64,000 nt of DNA. It comes from Cellulomonas dongxiuzhuiae (GTDB lineage: Bacteria > Actinomycetota > Actinomycetes > Actinomycetales > Cellulomonadaceae). How positions within the stretch are numbered: the stretch's first letter is position 1; each line of letters opens with the position of its first letter. A model generated the notes under the pieces. That model was not told the DNA's origin and did not search any database. It saw only the letters and a list, made by a program, of their open reading frames with translations. Of the stretch, positions 33,983-43,786 are shown piece after piece. A program made the position numbers and the translations under genes. The DNA lies in assembly GCF_018623035.1 (NCBI RefSeq), contig NZ_CP076023.1, positions 3,596,001 through 3,660,000 on the forward strand, in the 5' to 3' direction.

Positions 33983-35242
33983 ATGAGCCTGCCTCCCGAC
34001 GACCTGCCGCGCTCCCCCTCGGGACGCGTGCCGCGGTGGGTCGCCGACGAGGCCGCGGGCCGGCCGCCCGAGGGCGCGGCACCGGGCGCGTGGGGCGGCT
34101 ACGCCCCCGCCGAGCCCGCGCCGCCGGCTCCGCGACGACGCAGCCTGGTGACCCGCCTGGCGGTCGTCGCCGTGCTGGGGGTCCTCGCGTGGTGGCTGGC
34201 CACCGCGGTGCTGCCGGGCCTGCTGCGCAGTGCCGACGCCCCGTTCCTCGACGGCGTCGTCGCGGGCCGCGTCCCCGAGCCGACCGAGGAGGTCGCCGCG
34301 CTGGCGGGCGAGATGTTCCTCACCGACGAGGGCCGCGACCTGCTCTACATGGCGGAGCCCGAGCTCCTCGGCGCCGAGGAGTTCGCGGGGCGCTGCGACC
34401 GCGGCGAGTCCGGCGCGACCGGCGCGGCGGGCGGTGCCGTCGGCTGCTACCACAGCACCGCCGGCGGCATCGAGACCGGCGGCCGCATCGTCATCTACAC
34501 GCCCGCCGACCCGCGGCTGCGCGGGTTCGTCGTCGAGACGGCGGCGCACGAGCTGCTGCACGCCGCCTGGAACGAGCTCACGGACGACGAGCAGACCGCC
34601 GCCACGACGGCGCTCGCGACGGCCCTCGACGGCATCGACCCGGCCGACGACATCCACACGCAGATCTCCGGGTCCGTGGGCACGCTGCCCGCCAACCGGC
34701 CGACCGAGCTGTTCGCGTACATCGGCACGCAGGTCTGGCAGCCCGGCGGCCTGGACCCCGCGCTCGAGGCCGTCTACGCGCGGTTCATCGCGAACCGCGA
34801 GGCGCTGGTCGCTGTGCACACCGCGTTCCAGACGCAGATCGACACGATGACCGCCGAGGTCACGGCCGCCCAGCAGGCCCTCGCGCAGCGCCAGTACGAC
34901 CAGTCGGCCGGCACCGCGCAGCTCCAGGCCGACATCGCGAACCTCGCGCAGTACCGCGGCACCATCGAGCAGGAGGAGGCACGGCTCGCCGCCCTGCCCG
35001 AGTCCGAGCGTGCCCGCTCCCTGCTCTCGTGGACGTGGCGCGACGGCACCGCGCTGCCCGAGGCGCCCGCCGCCGAGCTCCTCGCCGACGCCCGCGCCCT
35101 GCTGGCCCGCGACGAGGCGGAGATCGCCGCGCGCGGCGCCGCGCTGCAGGCCACCGCCGCGGAGGTCGCCGCGGAGCAGACGCGCGTCGACACGATGCGC
35201 ACCGAGCTCGAGGCGCTGTTCGCGCAGCTCAACCCGGGCTGA
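33983..35242 (+). CDS. Membrane-anchored zinc-peptidase-like protein with coiled-coil C terminus
   Basis: This 419-residue protein has a cytoplasmic Pro/Ala-rich start, one membrane helix (LAVVAVLGVLAWWLATAVL) and an extracytoplasmic domain. That domain contains AAHELLHAAWNEL, a HExxH-type zinc site, with downstream acidic residues as possible third ligand. Two long coiled-coil segments form the C terminus (IDTMTAEVTAAQQALAQRQ and later EAEIAARGAALQATAAEVAAE). I do not recognise a named family. The ATG at 33983 was preferred because it opens with MSLPPDDLPRSPSGRVP; a GTG at 33896 is in frame. Confidence 0.7.
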   Translation: MSLPPDDLPRSPSGRVPRWVADEAAGRPPEGAAPGAWGGYAPAEPAPPAPRRRSLVTRLAVVAVLGVLAWWLATAVLPGLLRSADAPFLDGVVAGRVPEPTEEVAALAGEMFLTDEGRDLLYMAEPELLGAEEFAGRCDRGESGATGAAGGAVGCYHSTAGGIETGGRIVIYTPADPRLRGFVVETAAHELLHAAWNELTDDEQTAATTALATALDGIDPADDIHTQISGSVGTLPANRPTELFAYIGTQVWQPGGLDPALEAVYARFIANREALVAVHTAFQTQIDTMTAEVTAAQQALAQRQYDQSAGTAQLQADIANLAQYRGTIEQEEARLAALPESERARSLLSWTWRDGTALPEAPAAELLADARALLARDEAEIAARGAALQATAAEVAAEQTRVDTMRTELEALFAQLNPG

Positions 35243-35423
35243 CGCGGGCCGGCGCCCACCGCGCCGCACCGACGTCACACTCTGCCGCGGCACCCGCCGC
35301 GCGTCCGCGTCGGACCGCGTCGCTACAGTGCGGGAGCGTCCCGGTGGCGCCGCTCCCGGACGGAGCGGTGCGTCGACGTGGAGACGACGAGGGCGCGCGC
35401 GCCCGACGGCCGAGAGGACGCCT

Positions 35424-38400
35424 GTGAACGACGAGGACCACCACGGCGACGTCACGACCCGGATCACCGCGCCACCCGTCCTCAGCTACGCGATGGCCCA
35501 CAGCCGCATCGGCGTCATCGACGAGATCACCGTGACGCCCGTCGCGGCCGACACCCGCGGCGCGTCGCTCGAGGTCGACGTCGTGTGCGCGACGGGGTCG
35601 CTCGGCGGCCCGAAGGTGCACCTGCTCGACCTCGCCGCCGGCCGGCCCACGACGCTGCGCGACGTCGACCTCGTGCTCGACCCGGCGCGCATGCTCGCGG
35701 TCGACGAGCAGCAGCCGGGCCGGATCCGCACGGTGCTGCGCGACGCCGCGGGCACCGTGCTCGGCACGGGGTCCGCCGACGTGCAGGTCCTCGCGTCCCA
35801 CCAGTGGGTCGCCCGGCCCCCGCAGCTCGCGCTGGAGATGCTCGCCGCCCACGTCCAGCCGAACGCGGCCGCGATCGCCCCGCTGCTCGTCGAGGCGTCG
35901 GACCTGCTGCGCGCGTCCACGGGGCGCTCCGCGCTCGACGGCTACCAGTCGGAGGACCCCGAGCGCGTCGACGCGATCGCGGCCGCGGTCTACGACGCCG
36001 TGCGGGCGCGCGACGTGCGGTACGCCGAGCCGCCCGCGTCGTGGGGCGACGTCGGCCAGAAGGTCCGCACGCCCGCCGAGGTCCTCGAGGGGCGCCTCGG
36101 CACGTGCCTCGACACGACCGTCACGTACGCGGCGGCGCTCGAGCAGGCGGGCATCAACGCGACGCTCTGGCTCCTCGCGGGGCACGCGGTCGTCGGGTAC
36201 TGGCGGCAGGAGACGACGCTCGGCGTGGTCGCGACGTCCGACGTCGCGGACGTCGTCAACCTCGTGGACCTCGGCCTCATCGGCCTGGTCGAGACGACCG
36301 CGCTCGCAGGCGGCGTCGAGTCGAAGCCGTTCGAGGTCGCGCGCCGGGCGGGCAAGAACCGCCTCGCAGGCGACCTGACGCAGGTCGTCGGCGTGACCGA
36401 CGTGCGGCAGGCGCGGCTCGCGGGGATCTACCCGCTGCCCAGCCGGTCGGTGGACGCCGACGGGCAGGTCGTCGTGCACACGTACACGGCCGGCGCCGGC
36501 CCCACCATCGCGGCGTACCGCGGCACCCCGTCGCCGCGCGGCGACGAGGACCGGCGCGAGGTGCCCGCGCGCGTCGGCCGGTGGAAGAACTCCCTGCTCG
36601 ACCTGAGCCTGCGCAACCGGCTCATCCACTACACCGACCGGTCCGGCTTCCGCCTCGAGGTGCCCGATCAGGCGCTCGCGCGCCTCGAGGACCAGATCAG
36701 CGCGAACGTCGCGATCACGCTCGTCGCGTCCGACGTCGTCGCGGAGGTCGACGCGGCGCGCGGCACCCGGTTCGGCCGGGACCTGCCCGAGGACACCCGC
36801 GAGATCCTGCTCGCCGACAAGCGCGCCGCGTACGTCGACATCACGAGCGCCGCGTACACGGGCAAGCTGCGGTACCTGACGTACAAGGCGAAGACGATCG
36901 TCGAGGAGACGGGGTCGAACAACCTGTTCCTCGCGTTCGGCATGCTGCGCTGGCGGTTCAACGACCGCGACCTGCGCTCGCCGCTGGTCCTCGTGCCGGT
37001 GCAGCTGTCGACCACGAGCCGCGGGCAGACCTACCGCATCCGGCTCGACGAGGCGGGCGTCTCGACCCCGAACTACTGCCTGCTGGAGAAGCTGCGCGTC
37101 GCGTTCGGGCTGGAGATCCCCGGGCTCGCGGAGCCGGGCGAGGACTCCTCGGGCATCGACCTCGCGGCGGCCTTCGAGGCCGTGCGGCTGGCGATCGCCC
37201 AGGCGGGGCTGCCGTTCCGCGTCGAGGAGACGGTCGACCTCGCGATCCTGCAGTTCGCGAAGTTCCCGCTGTGGCGGGACCTCGACCGGCACTGGGAGAC
37301 GTTGACGCGCAACCCCCTGGTGCACCACCTCGTACACACACCGCTCGACGCGTTCACGGACCCCGCTCCCCCGCCGCAGGACGTCGACCTCGACGCGCTC
37401 GGCGCCGCGGTGCCCGTGCCGGCCGACAGCTCGCAGCTCGAGGCCGTCGCGGACGCCGTCGCGGGCCGCACGTTCGTGCTCGAGGGCCCGCCGGGGACGG
37501 GGAAGTCGCAGACGATCACCAACCTGCTGGCGCGCTCGCTCGCCGAGGGGCGGCGCGTGCTGTTCGTCGCCGAGAAGCGCGCGGCGCTCGACGTCGTCAA
37601 GAAGCGGCTGGAGGCCGTGGGCCTGGCCCACCTGTCGCTCGACCTGCACGACAAGGGCGCGCGCCCGGCCGCCGTGCGGGCGCAGCTGCGCGCGGCGCTC
37701 GAGCTGCACGCCGCGCCGGACGTCGACGCGCTGCGGGCGGGCTCGGAGACCGCCGCGGCCGCACGCCGGCGCCTCGCCGCGTACGCGGCCCGGGTGCACG
37801 AGCAGAACGGCGCCGGGCACTCGCTGTACTCGGCGCGCAGCTTCGACCTCGCGTCGGACCAGGCGATCACCCCGCTCGACGTGCCCGCCGCGCTCGTCGC
37901 GACGGCCACGCCGCAGCAGCTCGCGGAGATCCGGGACGTCCTGCGCGACCTGCCCGAGCACGCCGACCTCGCGCGGCCCCGCCCGCGGCACCCGTGGCGC
38001 TTCGTCGACGTCCGCCCCGGCACCGCGTTCGACGTGCCGACCGCGCACGCCGCGGCGCAGCGCCTGGACGCCGCGATCGGCGCCGCGCAGGACGAGGGCC
38101 TGGACCTGGCCCGGCTCGGCCGGCTGCGGTCGGTGGACGACGCGACCACGTGGGCGCGGCTCGCCGTCGCACCGCGGTACCCGCTCACGATGGTCGACGC
38201 CCGGCACGACCCGGCCTGGCGCCCGCACCTGCAGCGGCTGCGCGCCGCCGCGGACGCGCTCGCGGCCGGGACGGGTGCGTGGCGGCAGGTCGTCGGGCCG
38301 GACGTCATGCTGCGGGACGTCGCGGCGATCCACGCGGCGGCGCTGGCGGCGGACGTGTCGGGGTTCTTCCGGCGTCGCGGGCGGCGGCGCGCGGTGCTCG

Positions 38401-41360
38401 CCCAGCTCGCGGACGTGCTCGTCGTGGAGCCGCGGGAGGTGCCGCTCACGACGATCTCGACGCTCACCGCCGAGCTGGCGGCGACGTACGCGCAAGTCAG
38501 CGAGCTGCGTGCGCTGGTGCAGGAGGCGACGCTGCCGTTCGCCGCCGACGGCTGGAACCCCGGCGACCCGAAGGCGGCCGCGTGGATGCGCGACGAGGTC
38601 GACCGCCTGGTGTGGCTGGGTGAGGTGCTCGAGGCGGACGGCTCGGCGCTGGCGGACGACCTGCGGACGTTCTACGCGGGCACCGCGAGCGGGGACGCGT
38701 CCGGCCCGCTGACCGAGCTCGCGGAGAGCTGGTCGGGGTTCTCGGCCGCGGTGGCCACGGACCGGGAGGCGCTGGACCGGTGGTGCGGTGACGACGGGTT
38801 CCTCACCGCGTGGTGGGCGACGCGGGGCGAGCGCCGGCTGGAGTGGGCGGCGTCGCTCGAGCGGTGGGTCGGGCTCGTGCAGCACGTCGAGCCGCTGCGC
38901 CGGCACGGCATGGACGTCGCGCGTCGCGGCATCCTCGACGGGCGCGTCGTCCCCGACGACGCCGTGCCCGCCTTCGACCGCGGGGCCGCGCGCGCGTCCC
39001 TCGTCGAGCGCGCGGACGCGACCGCGCTCGGGGACTTCGACGTCACGGCGCACAACCGCACGATCGAGCGCTTCACGCACGCGACGCGCGCGGTGCGGGC
39101 CGAGCTGCCGCAGGCGATCCCCGAGCAGGTGCTGGCGATGCGGCGGTTCGACGTCACGTCCGGCGCCGGGCAGATCGGCGGGCTGGTCCGCCAGCTCAAG
39201 CGCGAGCGCGGCGGCATGACGGTGCGCGCGCTCATGGAGCACTACGGCGAGCTGATCACGCAGATCATGCCGTGCACGCTCATGAGCCCGGAGTCCGTCG
39301 CGCGGTTCTTCCCCGCCCGCGCGGGCCTGTTCGACGTCGTCGTGTTCGACGAGGCGTCGCAGATCCGCGTCGCCGACGCGATCGGGGCGATGGGCCGGGC
39401 GTCGTCCGTGGTCGTCGTCGGGGACAGCAAGCAGATGCCGCCCACGCAGGTCGCCGAGACGAACGTGCGCGCCGAGGACGACGAGGACGTCGCGGTCGAG
39501 ACCGTGGTCGACGAGGAGTCGATCCTCTCCGAGTGCGTGCAGTCGCGGGTGCCGAGCAGGTGGCTGTCGTGGCACTACCGCAGCCAGGACGAGTCGCTCA
39601 TCGCGTTCAGCAACCGGCTGTACTACGAGGACCGCCTGTCGTCGTTCCCCGCGCCGCTGCCGAGCGACACCCGGCAGCACCCCGCCGGGTACGGGATCTC
39701 GCTGGTGCGCGTCGACGGGAAGTTCGAGCGGTCCGGCAAGGGCACGGCGCTGCGGACCAACCCCGTCGAGGCCGACGCGATCGTCGCCGACGTGCGTGCC
39801 CGCTTCGCGGCGTCCCCGAGGCGCGCGCCGTCGCTCGGGATCATCACGTTCAACGCCCCGCAGCGCGACCTCATCGACAACCTGCTGCGCGACAGCGGCG
39901 ACGACCGCATCGTCGCCGCGCTGGACGACGCGGACGGGCTGTTCGTCAAGAACCTCGAGAACGTCCAGGGTGACGAGCGCGACTGCATCCTGTTCTCCGT
40001 CGCGTTCAGCGCGAACGACCGGGGTGTCGTGCCGCTGAACTTCGGGCCGCTGTCCAAGCCCGGTGGCGAGCGGCGGCTCAACGTCGCCGTGACGCGCGCG
40101 CGGCGGCAGGTGGTGCTGTACGCGAGCTTCGCGCCCGAGGCGCTGCGCGCCGAGGAGTCGACGCAGGTGGGGACCAAGCACCTGCGCGCCTACCTCGATC
40201 TCGCGGCCCACGGGGTCGAGGTCGGGGTGGGGGGCGGCCGGCGACGCAGCATCGTCGACCACCACCGCGACGACCTGGCCGCCGAGCTGCGGCGTGCCGG
40301 GTACGCCGTGCGGACCGACGTGGGGCTCTCGGACTTCCGCGTCGACGTGTCGATCGCGACCGCCGACGACCCCGACCGGCCGCTGGTCGCCGTGCTGCTC
40401 GACGGTCCGACGTGGCACGCGCGGCGGACGGTCGCCGACCGCGACGGGCTGCCGGTGGAGGTGCTGCAGGGGCTGATGCGCTGGCCCGGGGTGGAGCGGG
40501 TGTGGCTGCCGGAGTGGGTGCAGCAGCGGCAGGCGACGCTGCTGCGGCTGATGGAGGCGGTGGAGCGGGCGCGGGAGGCGACGCGCGGGGTGGTGGTCGA
40601 CTCGCTGCCGGCTGGGGAGCTTGAGGTCCCCGCGCTGCGGGTCGAGGTGGACGGGGACGTCCTCGAGGGCGACGGGGACGAGGTCGAGGTCGTCACGGGG
40701 TCGGTGGGTGTCGTGACGGGGTCGGTGGGTGTCGTCGCGGCGGGCGAGGCGCATGTCGGCGCGCGGGCGTCCGTCCTCGACCGGGCGCCGGTGCGGCGGC
40801 ACCCCGCGGTGCGGGACCACGAGGAGTGGGCGCCGGGGGTGCTCGGCAAGGTCTCGACGCTCGACCGGCTCCCTGCCGAGCGGGCCGCGGCTGAAGTGCG
40901 TGCCGCGATCGTCGACGCGATCACCGTCGAGGGCCCGGTCCACCCCGACCGCCTCGCGAAGATCGTCGCGGGCGCCTACGGGCTCGGTCGCGTCGGTGAG
41001 GAGCGCAAGGCGTCGATCAGACGGCTCGTGCCGCCGGAGAACCGGCCGGCGGACGACGACTTCTACTGGCCCGCGGGGGTGGAGCCGCGGACGTGGTTCG
41101 AGGTGCGGTCTGCCGTGGACGGCGAGAGCCGGCCGGTGGACGAGGTGTCGCTCGTGGAGATCGCCAACGCCCTGCGCGTCGCCGCCGAGGAGACGGGGGG
41201 TGCGTCGGCGGACGAGCTGAAGCGTCGGGCGCTGCAGATGTTCGGAGGGAAGCGGGTCACCGAGGCGATCGGGAAGCGGCTGGACGCGGGGCTGGCGGTG
41301 GGGCTGGAGTGGGGACGGGTGCGGGTGCGGGGGGTGGGGGTGTACGTCAGCGGGGGGTGA
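35424..41360 (+). CDS. Giant DUF4011 / SF1 helicase / Vsr-like endonuclease protein (probable anti-phage defence)
   Basis: This 1978-residue protein opens with a transglutaminase-like segment (GTCLDTTVTYAAALEQAGI near residue 225, then AGHAVVGYW). DUF4011 follows at about 390-640 (WKNSLLDLSLRNRLIHY). The SF1 helicase is split around a long insert: Walker A EGPPGTGKSQTITNLL near 686, Walker B FDEASQIRVADAIGAM near 1305, GDSKQMPP, WHYRSQDESLIAFSN, NVAVTRARRQVVLY. A Vsr/MTES_1575-like nuclease lies at about 1600-1710 (VGLSDFRVDVSI, LLDGPTWHARRTVADRD). A DUF3320-like domain ends the protein. From memory, DUF4011-helicase-Vsr is the architecture of the hhe defence gene. GTG at 35424 with GAGAGGAC upstream. 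Confidence 0.87.
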   Translation: MNDEDHHGDVTTRITAPPVLSYAMAHSRIGVIDEITVTPVAADTRGASLEVDVVCATGSLGGPKVHLLDLAAGRPTTLRDVDLVLDPARMLAVDEQQPGRIRTVLRDAAGTVLGTGSADVQVLASHQWVARPPQLALEMLAAHVQPNAAAIAPLLVEASDLLRASTGRSALDGYQSEDPERVDAIAAAVYDAVRARDVRYAEPPASWGDVGQKVRTPAEVLEGRLGTCLDTTVTYAAALEQAGINATLWLLAGHAVVGYWRQETTLGVVATSDVADVVNLVDLGLIGLVETTALAGGVESKPFEVARRAGKNRLAGDLTQVVGVTDVRQARLAGIYPLPSRSVDADGQVVVHTYTAGAGPTIAAYRGTPSPRGDEDRREVPARVGRWKNSLLDLSLRNRLIHYTDRSGFRLEVPDQALARLEDQISANVAITLVASDVVAEVDAARGTRFGRDLPEDTREILLADKRAAYVDITSAAYTGKLRYLTYKAKTIVEETGSNNLFLAFGMLRWRFNDRDLRSPLVLVPVQLSTTSRGQTYRIRLDEAGVSTPNYCLLEKLRVAFGLEIPGLAEPGEDSSGIDLAAAFEAVRLAIAQAGLPFRVEETVDLAILQFAKFPLWRDLDRHWETLTRNPLVHHLVHTPLDAFTDPAPPPQDVDLDALGAAVPVPADSSQLEAVADAVAGRTFVLEGPPGTGKSQTITNLLARSLAEGRRVLFVAEKRAALDVVKKRLEAVGLAHLSLDLHDKGARPAAVRAQLRAALELHAAPDVDALRAGSETAAAARRRLAAYAARVHEQNGAGHSLYSARSFDLASDQAITPLDVPAALVATATPQQLAEIRDVLRDLPEHADLARPRPRHPWRFVDVRPGTAFDVPTAHAAAQRLDAAIGAAQDEGLDLARLGRLRSVDDATTWARLAVAPRYPLTMVDARHDPAWRPHLQRLRAAADALAAGTGAWRQVVGPDVMLRDVAAIHAAALAADVSGFFRRRGRRRAVLAQLADVLVVEPREVPLTTISTLTAELAATYAQVSELRALVQEATLPFAADGWNPGDPKAAAWMRDEVDRLVWLGEVLEADGSALADDLRTFYAGTASGDASGPLTELAESWSGFSAAVATDREALDRWCGDDGFLTAWWATRGERRLEWAASLERWVGLVQHVEPLRRHGMDVARRGILDGRVVPDDAVPAFDRGAARASLVERADATALGDFDVTAHNRTIERFTHATRAVRAELPQAIPEQVLAMRRFDVTSGAGQIGGLVRQLKRERGGMTVRALMEHYGELITQIMPCTLMSPESVARFFPARAGLFDVVVFDEASQIRVADAIGAMGRASSVVVVGDSKQMPPTQVAETNVRAEDDEDVAVETVVDEESILSECVQSRVPSRWLSWHYRSQDESLIAFSNRLYYEDRLSSFPAPLPSDTRQHPAGYGISLVRVDGKFERSGKGTALRTNPVEADAIVADVRARFAASPRRAPSLGIITFNAPQRDLIDNLLRDSGDDRIVAALDDADGLFVKNLENVQGDERDCILFSVAFSANDRGVVPLNFGPLSKPGGERRLNVAVTRARRQVVLYASFAPEALRAEESTQVGTKHLRAYLDLAAHGVEVGVGGGRRRSIVDHHRDDLAAELRRAGYAVRTDVGLSDFRVDVSIATADDPDRPLVAVLLDGPTWHARRTVADRDGLPVEVLQGLMRWPGVERVWLPEWVQQRQATLLRLMEAVERAREATRGVVVDSLPAGELEVPALRVEVDGDVLEGDGDEVEVVTGSVGVVTGSVGVVAAGEAHVGARASVLDRAPVRRHPAVRDHEEWAPGVLGKVSTLDRLPAERAAAEVRAAIVDAITVEGPVHPDRLAKIVAGAYGLGRVGEERKASIRRLVPPENRPADDDFYWPAGVEPRTWFEVRSAVDGESRPVDEVSLVEIANALRVAAEETGGASADELKRRALQMFGGKRVTEAIGKRLDAGLAVGLEWGRVRVRGVGVYVSGG

Positions 41361-41464
41361 GGCCGCCCCCATCGCTCCGTGCAGAGACGTCGACGCCGGA
41401 TGGTTGGCCCAGCAACGCTCGGCATCCGCATCATCGACAAGTGAGCAACATAGGAGTGCCCTCC

Positions 41465-41988
41465 ATGCGAACAGCGGCACCCGAGCAGATCACCGCGTTG
41501 CTCCTCGCGTTCGAGAGAGCCCGGTGGCCTGCGAGCAAGGACGTCGCCAGCGCACTGGCGGGCGAGCTCGGATGGTCGGTGGGATCCGACCTGCCGAACG
41601 GTGTGCACTACGTGACCGCCCTGGCGACGAACGACAGGCGGGCCAACGTCCTCATCGAACCGGACGGCGCAGGCGGCGGGACGTTCGTAGACCTGACCGT
41701 CCAGGTCCGACCGCGTCGCCTACGCGCCCGCCGACCTCGATCAGGCCTACCGGTCCGTCGGCTCGACGGTCGACGACAGGCTCGGCACGCCGGTCCGCAC
41801 CGACGGCTGAACCAATCGCCGTACCGTGTGGGATCTCGCCATCTGGGGGCGGATCGCCGTGCAGCGCCTCAACGCGGGCGCGTCGCTCGTCCTTCTCTCG
41901 CAGCAGGTCGCGGACCTCGAGCGGGAGGAGGACCGGCTCGCGGTCGACCCGGACCGTGTGCCCGGGACGGGGCACGAGGGGCTCTGAT
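41465..41988 (+). pseudogene. Frameshifted and stop-interrupted gene, family not recognised
   Basis: The ATG at 41465 opens a clean coding frame (MRTAAPEQITALLLAFERAR to TFVDLTVQV). Near 41706 the coding sense moves to another frame: DRVAYAPADLDQAYRSVGST to PVRTDG, then a TGA at 41808-41810. The same second frame continues with NRRTVWDLAIWGRIAVQRL to the TGA at 41986-41988. Reassembled, it would be about 175 residues, a cytosolic protein resembling small actinobacterial proteins with an N-terminal WP...AL..GW motif and a terminal WDL.W helix. One frameshift plus one nonsense codon make it inactive. Confidence 0.65.
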
Positions 41989-42611
41989 CGTTGCTGCGGT
42001 GCTGCGGCGACCGCGCGCAGGCCACCGGGGTAAACAGCCGGGACAGGCTCGTCGCACGGGCAGCGGCCTGGTGAGCTCGGCCCTTGGAGCGCGAGCGGCA
42101 GGTCGAGACGTCGAGCACGCCGACCGCCTGGAGCTGCTTGGGTCGCCGGACGCCACGGCGCGCGAGCGGGAGCTCCCGCGGTACCGCTGCAACGACTGCA
42201 GGGCGGAGCTCGACGAACCGGTCCTGACGGACATGGCGGCGACCCGGGACTCCGCCGTCCACGGCTCGTCGTGGCGCACGCTGGACCCGCCGATGTCTGG
42301 CGCCACGGCACCGCCTGTCGGCGTCAGCCTCGGCCCGGCACCGCCGAGCCCGCCAGCGCCACGAGCATGGCGACCTGCACCCGCCCCACCACGCCGCACC
42401 CGGTACACCGCACGTCAGACCGGGGAGGACGTCGACATGCCAGGAGCGTAGATCGGACGCCGCCCTCCTACGTCCACCGGCCGGCCGGCCGGCCGTCACG
42501 AGCCGGGTGTCGTCCGACCGGCCAACCGAATCGAGCCGATCGGTCGACCCGGCGGAGGCGCGCGCCGTCGAAGGATCGGACCACACCCAGGCACCGACCA
42601 CAGGAGCAGCG
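41989..42611. other. Gap without convincing gene
   Basis: About 620 bp of high-GC sequence. One short plus-strand stretch (near 42170-42230) would read RYRCNDCRAELDEP, which looks like a zinc-ribbon remnant, but it has no start, flanking domain or ribosome site. I see no RNA gene. The final 40 bp contain the ribosome site of the next gene. Confidence 0.5.
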
Positions 42612-43277
42612 ATGAGCCACCCCGCCCCCACCGATCCGTCCGGCGCCACGCCCCCGGCCACGACGCCCGCACCGAAGCGTTCGTGGTTCGCCCGCCACAA
42701 GGTCCTCACCACCATCGGCGCGGTCGTCCTCGTGGTGATCGTCGGCGGCGCGCTCGGCGGTGGCGACGACGACACGGCCAGCTCCGCATCCCCGGCCAGC
42801 GCCACGGCGACCGACGCAGGGGCCGTCTGTTCCGCCGCCGACGAGGCTGCTGCCGGCGAGGCGACCGCACCGGATCCCGCAGCCGCCGGCATCGGGACCC
42901 CCGTGCGTGACGGCAAGTTCGAGTTCACCGTGACGGCGATCGAGCCCGGTGTCGCCCGCATCGGCGATGACCTGTTCGGCAAGGACGCGCAGGGCCAGTT
43001 CACCCTGGCCGACGTCACCGTCACGAATATCGGCGACGAGGCCCAGTATCTCGACGGGTCGAGCCAGAAGCTCGTCCACGGGCAGGGTCGAAAGCACTCG
43101 GCCGACACGTCCGCGGCCATCTACCTGGGCGACGCCGAGTCGTTCCTCGACCAGATCAACCCCGGCAACAGCGTGCAGGGAACGGTCGTGTTCGACCTGC
43201 CGGCCGACGCCGCGCCCGCGAGCCTGGAGCTGCACGACTCGATGCTCTCCGGCGGGGTGACCGTCACCGTCGGCTGA
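42612..43277 (+). CDS. DUF4352-type secreted/membrane-anchored protein
   Basis: This 221-residue protein has a short Pro-rich cytoplasmic start, one membrane anchor (VLTTIGAVVLVVIVGGALGG) and an Ala/Thr/Asp linker. Its beta-sandwich is of DUF4352 type: GTPVRDGKFEFTVTAIEPGV, then GQFTLADVTVTNIGDEAQYL and GNSVQGTVVFDLPADAAPAS. Such domains are extracytoplasmic and of unknown function. CAGGAGCAGCG precedes the ATG. Base composition is typical of the chromosome, unlike the restriction genes further on. Confidence 0.82.
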   Translation: MSHPAPTDPSGATPPATTPAPKRSWFARHKVLTTIGAVVLVVIVGGALGGGDDDTASSASPASATATDAGAVCSAADEAAAGEATAPDPAAAGIGTPVRDGKFEFTVTAIEPGVARIGDDLFGKDAQGQFTLADVTVTNIGDEAQYLDGSSQKLVHGQGRKHSADTSAAIYLGDAESFLDQINPGNSVQGTVVFDLPADAAPASLELHDSMLSGGVTVTVG

Positions 43278-43364
43278 GTGGTCGGCGGTCGGTGACGGCG
43301 CGCCCGGGGCAGGGGGCCGGGCGTGTCGGCCGGCGTAGGCGGCGTGGTAGGCGCCCGGGCAAAC

Positions 43365-43786
43365 TACGGTTCGCGGCCGATCGGCTCGACCCCGAACTGG
43401 TCCCTGTGCTCGTCGATGTACACCGCGATCAGCAACGTTGGCGGCCGAGCGGCGCCGCGGAGAAAGCCGACGCGCCTTGCGAGATCCCGTTGGCCCGGCA
43501 CGGACCGCCGTTCTGCCGCTCCACCTCGGCCCGCCGCTGGGCACCCGACCTTGTCGGCCCGGACGGTCGCCAGCGTCGATCGGCCTGCTGGACGCACCCG
43601 CGCGGCGGCTCGGCCGATCCGGAGCTGCTCGCCGATCCGCCGCGCGCTCGACCAAGTGACCGGGTATTTCCGCGCATCGATCACGACCCGGATCGCCCGC
43701 TCGCAACTCGTCCGGGCACTTCCTCGGTGCAGCGACAGCCCTCATCCTCCGTGGGTTGAGAGCCTCCACGGAGCCCGGGCGGTTCA
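43365..43786 (-). mobile_element. IS3-family insertion sequence remnant
   Basis: On the minus strand the order is a terminal repeat beginning TGAACCGCCCGGGCTCCGTG at 43786, then a broken orfA: PRKCPDELRA, RVVIDARKYPVTWSSARRIG, GCVQQADRRW, and RANGISQGASAF in three frames. The start of orfB follows as VGFLRGAARPPTLLIAVYID and RDQFGVEPI. These match IS3 transposase landmarks (APRKYPDELRERA, IGEQLGI, RANEILKxASAFF, FGVEPIC). The rest of orfB and the other end are missing, so it cannot move by itself. The IS edge creates the stop codon of the adjacent methyltransferase gene. Confidence 0.8.

Noticed and set aside
35229..41480. 2083-residue minus-strand frame opposite the DUF4011 protein
   Set aside because: Low-complexity Arg/His/Leu-rich translation, no motif, and the plus-strand frame has full helicase and nuclease motifs.
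43365..43786. Intact IS3 element
   Set aside because: orfA is split over three frames, most of orfB and the second terminal repeat are missing.
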